Assembly (NCBI RefSeq): GCF_011516645.4
Contig: NZ_CP088285.1
Coordinates: forward strand, 3,800,501 to 3,864,500
Source of the DNA: Bradyrhizobium septentrionale
Lineage (GTDB): Bacteria; Pseudomonadota; Alphaproteobacteria; Rhizobiales; Xanthobacteraceae
Length of the DNA stretch: 64,000 nucleotides
Direction of reading: 5' to 3'
Below the pieces are notes generated by a model that did no database searches, was not told where the DNA came from, and saw nothing but the letters and a program-made list of their open reading frames with translations. Positions 38,951-46,530 of this stretch are shown here, one piece after another. The translations under genes and the position numbers were made by a program. The stretch's first letter is position 1, and each line of letters begins with the position of its first letter.

Positions 38951-39595
38951 ATGATCCGCGCAACCAAGGTTCTGGGACAGCATCGCTGGACTGAAGCGGC
39001 GGCCGATACCGTCGTGCTCGATTTCGACGACCGGCACCGGCGGCGGATGGCGATGACCGGCACGCGCGGGCTCGAATTCCTGCTCGATCTCGAGAACGCC
39101 GTCGCATTGCGCGGCGGCGATGCGCTGGTGCTGGAGGACGGCCGCCTTGTCGAGGTGGTCGCGGCTCCGGAGCCGCTCGCGGAAATCCGCGGCAGCGATC
39201 CGCATCATTTGATCCGGGTCGCCTGGCATCTCGGCAACCGCCACCTGCCGACGCAGATCATGCCGAAAGGCCTACGCATCCGCCGCGATCACGTGATCGA
39301 GGCGATGGTCAAGGGGCTCGGCGCCCGTGTCATCGAGATCGAGGCGCCGTTCGATCCCGAGGGCGGCGCCTATGCCGAGCATGCGCACGCCGATGAGCAC
39401 GCGCATGGTCATACCGGGCACGATCACGCTCACGGCCATGCGCACGATCATGGTCACCACCACGGGGATGGTCACCATCACGATGGTGGACATCAACATG
39501 ACCACGCGCATGACCACGACCACCACCATCATGATGAGCATTGCGATCATGCTCATCATCACCACGACCACTCCCATGCTCATGACCGCAAATGA
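38951..39595 (+). CDS. ureE: Urease nickel chaperone UreE with long His-rich tail
   Basis: A 214-residue metallochaperone. The first 140 residues are the UreE core (including GNRHLPTQI and the C-terminal fold). The last 70 residues form a His/Asp/Gly-rich tail with about 35 His, suited to binding several nickel ions. The tail has one Cys (DEHCDH). Its end overlaps ureF by 14 bases, so the two are translationally coupled. Confidence 0.95.
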   Translation: MIRATKVLGQHRWTEAAADTVVLDFDDRHRRRMAMTGTRGLEFLLDLENAVALRGGDALVLEDGRLVEVVAAPEPLAEIRGSDPHHLIRVAWHLGNRHLPTQIMPKGLRIRRDHVIEAMVKGLGARVIEIEAPFDPEGGAYAEHAHADEHAHGHTGHDHAHGHAHDHGHHHGDGHHHDGGHQHDHAHDHDHHHHDEHCDHAHHHHDHSHAHDRK

Positions 39596-40313
39596 GTCTG
39601 ATCCCGCCGCGGTGCGCGGCGGGATCACGGAGGATGAGGCAGCCGCGCTGTACCGGCTGATGACCTGGCTATCGCCGTCCTTTCCGGTGGGGGCGTTCGC
39701 CTATTCCAGCGGCATCGAATGGGCGGTCGAGGCCGGCGACATCACCGACGCCGCCTCGCTGCGTGGCTGGCTCGCGGCGATGCTCGCTGACGGCAGCGGA
39801 TTTTGCGACGCCGTATTCCTGGCGCAAAGCCATCGCGCGGCGTCGGAGCACAACCAGAGTGGGTTGAAGGAGATCGCCGAGCTCGCCGCGGCCTTCGTGC
39901 CGTCGCGCGAACGGCAGCTCGAGACTACGACGCAGGGACGCGCCTTCATCGAGATCGCCCGCGCGGCCTGGAATTCACCCGGCCTCGACGCGATGATTGC
40001 GGCCTGCGACGGCGCGATCGTCTATCCGGTCGCGGTCGGCATCGTCAGCGCCGCGCATGGTATTCCGCTCGCGCCGTCGCTGCACGCCTTCCTGCACGCC
40101 GTCGTTTCCAACTGGATTTCTGCAGGCAGCCGGCTGATCCCGCTGGGGCAGACCGACAGCCAGCGCGTGCTGGCCGATCTCGAGCCGGTCGTCGCCGCGA
40201 CCGCGACGCGGGCCGGCGCCGCCTCGCTCGACGATCTCGGCAGCGCGACCTTTCGGGCCGATCTCGCCGGCCTGCGTCACGAGACGCAATATACTAGGTT
40301 GTTTCGGTCATGA
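39582..40313 (+). CDS. ureF: Urease accessory protein UreF
   Basis: A 243-residue helical protein that links UreD and UreG in the nickel-insertion complex. Motifs include [21 protein letters not shown] and [16 protein letters not shown]. The start ATG 39582 lies inside the His-rich ureE tail; the longer open frame upstream is that tail read in another frame. It ends before a repeat-filled gap of 159 bases. Confidence 0.94.
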   Translation: MTANESDPAAVRGGITEDEAAALYRLMTWLSPSFPVGAFAYSSGIEWAVEAGDITDAASLRGWLAAMLADGSGFCDAVFLAQSHRAASEHNQSGLKEIAELAAAFVPSRERQLETTTQGRAFIEIARAAWNSPGLDAMIAACDGAIVYPVAVGIVSAAHGIPLAPSLHAFLHAVVSNWISAGSRLIPLGQTDSQRVLADLEPVVAATATRAGAASLDDLGSATFRADLAGLRHETQYTRLFRS

Positions 40314-40326
40314 GGCACCCTCCGCT

Positions 40327-40449
40327 GTCGTCCCGGCGAAAGCCGGGACCCATAACCACCGGCCTTCGTGGTTATGCAAGTCTGCGGCCCCAGCTTCGCG
40401 CAACAACTCAATTCGGTGGTAATGGGTCCCGGCCTGCGCCGGGACGACG
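40327..40449. repeat. Nested inverted repeat between ureF and ureG
   Basis: Outer arms of about 28 bases (CGTCCCGGC...GCCGGGACCCAT near 40329-40353, and its inverse at 40422-40449) flank a second exact 9-bp inverted pair, CATAACCAC at 40351 and GTGGTTATG at 40368. The element lies in the middle of the urease operon. Confidence 0.85.
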
Positions 40450-40472
40450 ATAACAGAGAGAGAGCTTCTCAC

Positions 40473-41132
40473 ATGCCCACTTCTCATGGCCCGTTGCGGG
40501 TCGGCGTCGGTGGTCCGGTCGGCTCCGGCAAGACCGCGCTGATGGACTTGCTCTGCAAGTCGATGCGCGAGCGCTACGACATCGCTGCGATCACCAACGA
40601 CATCTACACCAAATGGGACGCCGAGTTTCTGGTGCGCTCCGGCTCGCTGACGCCGGACCGCATCGCCGGTGTCGAGACCGGCGGCTGCCCGCACACCGCG
40701 ATCCGCGAGGACGCCTCGATGAACCTCGCCGCGGTCGCCGACATGCGGGCCAAATTTCCCGATCTCGACCTTGTGCTGATCGAATCCGGCGGCGACAATC
40801 TGGCGGCGACCTTCTCCCCGGAATTGGCCGATCTCACGATCTACGTCATCGACGTTGCCGCCGGCGACAAGATCCCCTCCAAGGGCGGCCCCGGCATCAC
40901 GCGATCCGACCTCCTCGTGATCAACAAGATCGACCTCGCGCCCCATGTCGGTGCGTCGCTTGAGAAGATGGACACCGACGCCCGGCGGATGCGCGGCGAG
41001 CGGCCCTTCGTGATGACCAATCTGAAGAAGAGCGACGGCCTCGACCGCATCATCAGCTTCATCGAGACCAAGGGCGGCCTTCGGTCGCAGGCCACGGGCA
41101 AGGCGGCCAAGGCACGTACGAAGGCGGGCTGA
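40473..41132 (+). CDS. ureG: Urease accessory GTPase UreG
   Basis: A 219-residue GTPase that powers nickel delivery. P-loop GPVGSGKT, the metal-binding CPH motif in TGGCPHTAI, and [17 protein letters not shown] are all present. The ATG at 40473 is chosen; codons upstream lie in the intergenic repeat. There is no His-rich N-terminus, which fits a partner UreE with a large His tail. Confidence 0.96.
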   Translation: MPTSHGPLRVGVGGPVGSGKTALMDLLCKSMRERYDIAAITNDIYTKWDAEFLVRSGSLTPDRIAGVETGGCPHTAIREDASMNLAAVADMRAKFPDLDLVLIESGGDNLAATFSPELADLTIYVIDVAAGDKIPSKGGPGITRSDLLVINKIDLAPHVGASLEKMDTDARRMRGERPFVMTNLKKSDGLDRIISFIETKGGLRSQATGKAAKARTKAG

Positions 41133-41183
41133 CAAGGCAGGCCAGGCGTTAATCATTGTGGCGAACCGCTAATGTCCTTCACC

Positions 41184-41285
41184 GTCACCCTGAGGTGCTC
41201 GCGTAGCGAGCCTCGAAGGGTCGACGGCCACCAGCCGGGCCGTTCATCCTTCGAGACGCGCTGCGCGCTCCTCAGGATGACGGCG
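41184..41285. repeat. Long imperfect palindrome after ureG
   Basis: The arm at 41184-41220 is the near inverse of 41248-41284, so the transcript could fold into a hairpin of about 100 bases. The right arm matches 8690-8726. The rest of the gap to 41540 shows no gene. Confidence 0.8.
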
Positions 41286-41540
41286 AGGCAGTGGTCCGGC
41301 GCACGTCCGCCGCAAAAAAGCTGCGCAATCGCCGGAACAATTTCCAACTTTGACGATTAGCAACCTTTGGCGCCGCCAAAGAACGCCGGGTGGCGTCGTC
41401 GTTAATGTTGCCGACCGGCTCCTGTTGCGTACCGATGATCGCTATTCCATATTCCTTTGCGGTTGGCGCCGTTCGCACCCTGAGTTATCGCCGCCCCCGC
41501 AGAAGCCAGATGCTTTCCGTCCCCTTTCGCCACCCCCTGA

Positions 41541-43217
41541 TTGCCGAGTAAGCGTGTGGTTCGACTGGGCTTCATCGTTGCCTTGATTGCACTGATCGGA
41601 GTTCTGCTCTCCGGTCTTGCCGCCTATCGGGTGCACGATCAGGAACTCGCGATCGACGGTATCGCGCTGGCGCGGGCGATCGACGTCCATGCCAGCCTGG
41701 TGCAGGACCGCCTGACTGAGCGCGAGCTGCTGGCGCGGGTGGCCTCGGGACTGTTCCGAACCCCGTCGATGGTGAAGGCCAACATGCTGCAGCCGCTGCG
41801 CTCGGCGATCTACGCCTTCAAGACCGATTTCGTGTTCGCCGCCTGGATCGCGCGGCTCAAGCCGGACGAACTGGCCGCGGCGGAGGCCGAGCTCAAGGCC
41901 AATGGCTTCACCAATCCGACGATCCGGGATTTCGACGACCAGGCGCTCGACCTCAAGGCGCTCGACAAGCCGATTAACGTGCTGATGGACGTCGAGCCGC
42001 GCAATCCCGAAACCCTGAGCATCCCGGGCCGCGCCTTCGACCGTCATTCGGTGGTCGGTCCGATGCTGGCGCGAGCGATGACAGACGCCAAGCCGGTGGC
42101 CTCGGATCCGGTGCCGCTGCTGCGGCAGAACGGCCCGGTCGGCGTCGTGCTCGCCGCGCCGGTGTTCCAGGAGGGCGCATCCGAGCCGGCCGGCTTCATC
42201 ACCTTTTCCTACGAGTTGTCGTCGCTGATGCTGACCAACGACGATTCCTCGCTGTTCGCGGTGGCGCTGAAGGATCCGCGCGATTCCAACGACGAGTTCA
42301 CCGCCAACGAGCAGGGCATCGTCACCTCGCGCGCGGTGCGCCAGGACGGCCCGATGCCGTCGATGGTCCGCACGGTCACGTTCGGCGGCCGCGACTGGTC
42401 GCTCGACTATTACGCCAAGAGCAACGCCACGGTGCGTGCGCAGCAGACCGCGACCATCGTCGCGGCGATCGGCCTCGCGCTCACCGGCATCGTCTGCGGC
42501 CTGTTCGGCTATGTCGCCTACAACAATCTGCGCCTCAGCCGCGAGATCGAGGTCCGGATCGGTTTCGAGCGCCGGCTGACTGCGGTGATCGACGAGCTCA
42601 ACCATCGGGTCAAGAACATCCTTGCGGTGATCCAGTCGATCGTGACCCGCACGCTGCGCCACGGCGCCGATATCGACGTCGCGCGCGAACTGTTGATCGG
42701 GCGCATCCATGCGATGTCGAACGTCGTCACGCTGCTCAGCGAGAGCCAGTGGCAGGGCGTCAAGCTGAAGGGCCTGTTCGAATCGCGCTCGATCCCGCAT
42801 GCCGACCGGATCGCGGTGAACGGACCCGACATCACGGTGAGCGCGCGCGCCGCTCAATCGCTGTCGCTGTTGTTCTTCGAACTCGCCTCGCACTCTGACG
42901 AAGGGCTGTCGCTGGTCGGCAAGCATCCGCACATCGTCGCCAATTGGGAGGTGGTCGGCGACGGCGAGGACGGGGTCTTCAATTTCCGCTGGGAGGAGTT
43001 CAATACCAGCCAGGCGACGCGGCGGGCCGACAGCGACTTCGGCCTGATCCTGCTCGACCGTGTCGCGCCGGAGGCGCTCGGCGGCACCGCGAAGCGCTAC
43101 TTCACCGACGTCTCCTATGTCTACGAGCTGACCGCGCCGATGGACACCGTGGTCGACATGACTGAGCGCGACCGCACCGAGCAGATCTCCGCGCCGGTGC
43201 GCCCGGTGAAGAAATAG
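41541..43217 (+). CDS. Membrane sensor of HWE/HisKA_2 kinase type, degenerate ATP site
   Basis: A 558-residue protein with an N-terminal helix (about residues 9-27), a CHASE-like periplasmic sensor of about 270 residues, a second helix (about 300-325) and a cytoplasmic kinase region. The phospho-acceptor block ELNHRVKNILAVIQ is intact (His355). In the ATPase part, the expected ELxTNAxKYG box reads FELASHSDEG, so the Mg-binding Asn is missing. The C-terminal DFGLILLDRV helix and FRWEEF remain. It may be a pseudokinase. The start is TTG 41541 or GTG 41556; neither has a strong ribosome site. Confidence 0.78.
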   Translation: MPSKRVVRLGFIVALIALIGVLLSGLAAYRVHDQELAIDGIALARAIDVHASLVQDRLTERELLARVASGLFRTPSMVKANMLQPLRSAIYAFKTDFVFAAWIARLKPDELAAAEAELKANGFTNPTIRDFDDQALDLKALDKPINVLMDVEPRNPETLSIPGRAFDRHSVVGPMLARAMTDAKPVASDPVPLLRQNGPVGVVLAAPVFQEGASEPAGFITFSYELSSLMLTNDDSSLFAVALKDPRDSNDEFTANEQGIVTSRAVRQDGPMPSMVRTVTFGGRDWSLDYYAKSNATVRAQQTATIVAAIGLALTGIVCGLFGYVAYNNLRLSREIEVRIGFERRLTAVIDELNHRVKNILAVIQSIVTRTLRHGADIDVARELLIGRIHAMSNVVTLLSESQWQGVKLKGLFESRSIPHADRIAVNGPDITVSARAAQSLSLLFFELASHSDEGLSLVGKHPHIVANWEVVGDGEDGVFNFRWEEFNTSQATRRADSDFGLILLDRVAPEALGGTAKRYFTDVSYVYELTAPMDTVVDMTERDRTEQISAPVRPVKK

Positions 43218-43406
43218 GACAGATATACAGCCGCTTCAGGTTGTGCGGATCGATCGTCGCCCGGTTTGATCGAAATCATGTTGGCGCGAAGCGCCGGCAT
43301 CATTCGTGACCGGTGCCGGCCATCCGTAATAACCCGCAACCGATTGTTAAAACTTCGTTGACCATGCTTCGGCATATACCGGGCAGGATATCGTCTGAGG
43401 ACCCCG

Positions 43407-44435
43407 ATGAGGCTTTGGGTCAGCCTGACCTTGCTCGTGGCAGTTTTGCCGGTAGGGCTGTCGCTTGCCCTGACCCCGGCGACGGCGCCCGGCGACCCTG
43501 CGACAATTCGTGCCAGCTATCGCCGGCCGGAGGTCGTTCCCTTCCCGAGTAGCAATCCCTATTCGGAGGCCAAATCCGCGCTTGGGCAGATGCTGTTCTT
43601 CGATCCGCTGCTGTCGCGGTCGAAGACGCACTCTTGCGCGAGCTGCCACAGGCCAAGCCTGTCCTGGGGCGACGGCCTGCCGCGCGCCATCGGTGAGGAC
43701 CCGAAAGGCCTGCCGATCCGCTCGCCGACGCTGATCGACGTGGCCTTCTTCGAGCCCCTCGGATGGGACGGCAAGTTCAAGGATCTCGAATCCGTGGCAT
43801 TCGGCCCGATCCTGTCTCCCATGAACCTGAATATGACGGAGCCGGAATTGATCGCGCGCCTTGCGGCGATCCCTGGTTATGTCGATGCGTTCGGCCGCGC
43901 GTTCGGCGACGGCGCGATCACGCGGCCGAGGATCGAGCAGTCGCTGGCGACCTTCGAGCGCTCGATCATTGCAGGCGAGGCGCCGTTCGACCGTTGGATC
44001 AAGGGCGACAATAACGCGATCGGCGCATCGGCCCAGCACGGCTTTGAGCTGTTCAACGGCAAGGCGCGTTGCTCGGCCTGCCACAGCGGCCCGTCCTTCT
44101 CCGACGGATCGTTTCAGGATATCGGCACCGCCAAGGGGCATGACATCGGGCGCGGCCGTTTCTTTCCGACGTCGGCGAAGCTGAAATATGCGTTCAAGAC
44201 CCCGACCTTGCGCGACGTCGCGCGCCGCGCGCCCTACATGCACGACGGATCGGTCGCGACGCTGGAAGATGTCATCGAGCTGTACAACAAGGGCGGAATC
44301 GAACGGCCGAGCCGGTCGCCCGACATCAAGCCGCTGTCGCTGACGGCAGCCGAGAAGAAGGATCTCATCGCCTTTCTTGAAACGCTGACCGCCACCAATC
44401 CACCGGTGCCCGGGGTGCCCAAGCTGCCGCGATGA
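43407..44435 (+). CDS. Di-heme cytochrome c peroxidase family protein (CCP/MauG)
   Basis: A 342-residue secreted protein with a signal peptide (about residues 1-25) and two c-heme sites, CASCH (C77, C80, H81) and CSACH (C222, C225, H226). The conserved MHDGS segment follows near residue 275. Members either reduce hydrogen peroxide using cytochrome c or oxidise protein side chains (MauG). Nothing nearby gives a MauG substrate, so a periplasmic peroxidase is the simpler reading. It faces a small minus-strand membrane gene. Confidence 0.88.
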   Translation: MRLWVSLTLLVAVLPVGLSLALTPATAPGDPATIRASYRRPEVVPFPSSNPYSEAKSALGQMLFFDPLLSRSKTHSCASCHRPSLSWGDGLPRAIGEDPKGLPIRSPTLIDVAFFEPLGWDGKFKDLESVAFGPILSPMNLNMTEPELIARLAAIPGYVDAFGRAFGDGAITRPRIEQSLATFERSIIAGEAPFDRWIKGDNNAIGASAQHGFELFNGKARCSACHSGPSFSDGSFQDIGTAKGHDIGRGRFFPTSAKLKYAFKTPTLRDVARRAPYMHDGSVATLEDVIELYNKGGIERPSRSPDIKPLSLTAAEKKDLIAFLETLTATNPPVPGVPKLPR

Positions 44436-44466
44436 CCGCGGCGGGGCTGTTGAGAGCAAGCTTCGT

Positions 44467-44628
44467 TCAGGCCAGGTGCGGCAGCGCTGCCCCCAGGAGG
44501 CCAAGTCCGACGATCAGGAAGGCACCCGCGCAGGTCTCCAGCGTCTCCACGCGCGAAGGATACGATTTGGTCACGTAGGCGAGGGCCGAGCCCACCCCGA
44601 TACTCACGACACTCAACACTCCGAACAT
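44467..44628 (-). CDS. Small two-helix membrane protein, unknown
   Basis: A 53-residue protein found by reading the minus strand. The ATG at 44628 has GGGAGG about 10 bases ahead. It has two hydrophobic segments (about residues 3-18 and 33-48) separated by a charged loop, YVTKSYPSRVETLE. No family is recognised. Its stop lies 31 bases from the end of the convergent peroxidase gene. Good ribosome site, start codon and membrane pattern support it; expression is unproven. Confidence 0.6.
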   Translation of the reverse strand: MFGVLSVVSIGVGSALAYVTKSYPSRVETLETCAGAFLIVGLGLLGAALPHLA

Positions 44629-44867
44629 TGTACCGGCCTCCCGAACCGATTTGTCCGGATTTCACTACGACAGTTGAATTGAACTCCCGTGCCGGAATTA
44701 GCTAAAATTTGAGGGAACCGGCTGTAAAGACTGTACAAAGGGACGGACTGGGCTGGTCCGTCGCAATTAACCACAATGCAACCAGCGGCTGTCTGGGGCA
44801 GGCGCAAAGTTTAAAATTTGATATAAGTTAAACAAGTCTTTAAGCGTGTGTGTGGGCGGTTGGTTCA
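44629..44867. other. AT-rich divergent spacer
   Basis: About 240 bases of lower GC than the surroundings separate two divergent membrane-protein genes. I see no further gene. AT-rich stretches near 44700-44715 and 44810-44835 probably contain the promoters. Confidence 0.5.
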
Positions 44868-45923
44868 ATGTTTAGTGGACGGGCGCGAGATGCCGGATCG
44901 GCTGTGCGCTCCTTTTCTGCCACGTGCCTTGCAGCGGTTCTGTTTTGTGTCGTAGCCGCGCGCAGTGCCGAGGCGCATGTCAAATGGTTCTGTGCCTACG
45001 ACGTCGCCGGCCAGCCGCGCGGACTCGAGAATGTCCTTTGCCTCGACTTTGAACTGCTGCTCGGCATCGCCGTCTTCTGGCTGTTTGCGGGCTGCGTGAT
45101 CGAGCCGACGTCGCTGGGAGATGCGACGATCCGGGTGCTCGACCGCGTCACCGCGGGATTGCGGCTGCACACCGAGTTGATGATGCGCGCGGTCTGCGCG
45201 TTCTTCTTCATCTCGATCTGGGCGGTCGGCGGCATCCTGCTGACCCCCGAGTTGAAGACGTCGTCACCGCTGGTCGGCGCGCTGCAACTCGGCATCGCCG
45301 CCGGCATGCTGTCGCGACGCACGATGCCACTGTCGGCCGCCGGGATGGCGATCCTGTTCGGAATTGGCGTCCACGGCTACGGCGTCTTCCATCTTGCCGA
45401 TTATCCGATCTTTCTCGGCGTTGCCGCCTATTTCGCGCTGGTCGGGCTGAACAAGGATCTGTTCGGAATCCGGCCGATCGACGTGATGCGGTACGCCGCG
45501 GCAGTGACGTTGATGTGGGCCTCGGTCGAGAAATGGGCCTATCCGGAGTGGAGCTTTCCGCTCCTGATCGAGCATACCTCGATGACCCTCGGCTTCGACA
45601 ATGAGTTCTACATGCGCGCCGCGGGTATGGTGGAATTCACGCTCGCCTTTGCCTTGATCTGGACGCCGTTGATCCGGCGCTGCGCCGCCGCCGTGCTCGC
45701 CGGGATGTTCATCAGCGCGTGCTTCGAATTTGGCAAGATCGACACGATCGGACATTCGGCGATCATCGCCGTCCTGTTTGCGATCGTCGCCGACAACAAG
45801 GTCCTGCAACGCGATCGTCGCCCGGCGTGGCTCGCCCCGGTCGCGCTCTGTGCCGCGCTGTCTCTGACGCTGTTCGTCTACTATTTCGGCCATGCCGCGA
45901 TCTTCAAGACCTCGGTTCTGTAA
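44868..45923 (+). CDS. Polytopic membrane protein, unknown (DoxX-like)
   Basis: A 351-residue protein with about nine membrane helices after an N-terminal hydrophobic leader ending in EAHVKWF. Residues such as EKWAYPEWSFPLL are reminiscent of DoxX-like membrane proteins. The function is unknown. The ATG at 44868 is preferred to GTG 44850. It converges with a cupredoxin gene 22 bases away, which could hint at a copper or redox role. Confidence 0.65.
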   Translation: MFSGRARDAGSAVRSFSATCLAAVLFCVVAARSAEAHVKWFCAYDVAGQPRGLENVLCLDFELLLGIAVFWLFAGCVIEPTSLGDATIRVLDRVTAGLRLHTELMMRAVCAFFFISIWAVGGILLTPELKTSSPLVGALQLGIAAGMLSRRTMPLSAAGMAILFGIGVHGYGVFHLADYPIFLGVAAYFALVGLNKDLFGIRPIDVMRYAAAVTLMWASVEKWAYPEWSFPLLIEHTSMTLGFDNEFYMRAAGMVEFTLAFALIWTPLIRRCAAAVLAGMFISACFEFGKIDTIGHSAIIAVLFAIVADNKVLQRDRRPAWLAPVALCAALSLTLFVYYFGHAAIFKTSVL

Positions 45924-45945
45924 GATCGTCGCGGTTCGAGCCCGG

Positions 45946-46311
45946 CTATTTGGCGACGTGGACGGCGAGCTTCATCTTCGGATGAATGCCGCACAACACG
46001 GTGTAGTCGCCGGGTACCGAAAAGGTGACGTCGAATTTGCTGCCCGGCTGCTGGTCGCCGGAGTCGAAGCTGAACGCCTCGGTGCTCAAATAAGCGTGAT
46101 GCAACAGCTCGCCGTCATCGTTAACGAACCGTAAAACCTCGCCCCGCTTGATCGAGATTTCCGCGGGTTTGAATTCACGATCCTTCTGCGAAATGACGTA
46201 CGGGGCTGCACCCAAAGCGGCTCCGGTGAGCACTCCCGTGACAATCGCGGCCACAAATGGCACACGGCCGAACTGGCCGAGGCGCAAGCCGCGCAACAAG
46301 CCTGACTGCAT
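45946..46311 (-). CDS. Cupredoxin-domain protein
   Basis: A 121-residue exported protein with one N-terminal hydrophobic segment (about residues 15-35), possibly a membrane anchor, and a single type 1 copper domain. Copper ligands are visible: His in ELLHHAY, then Cys, His and Met in VLCGIHPKM. It resembles amicyanin or plastocyanin-like electron carriers. The ATG at 46311 follows a GGGGG stretch. It may serve the di-heme peroxidase nearby, but this is only a guess from proximity. Confidence 0.82.
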   Translation of the reverse strand: MQSGLLRGLRLGQFGRVPFVAAIVTGVLTGAALGAAPYVISQKDREFKPAEISIKRGEVLRFVNDDGELLHHAYLSTEAFSFDSGDQQPGSKFDVTFSVPGDYTVLCGIHPKMKLAVHVAK

Positions 46312-46530
46312 GAGACCCCCGCCTGAACCTCGACCACCGGATACCGCTACCCAAGGCTGCAAAAGTCGCCTCAGGGATTACCTGTGAGGGTGATTATCGC
46401 CAGCTGATCTTAACGATTTCAGCATGAGTTCCAGTCACTACTAAGGCAATTTTGAGCAGACAGTCATTTTCCGCAAGCGCTGCGCGTTTCTGCGTAGCTT
46501 GAGTACCGAGCACTACGGCGAAACGCGGGC

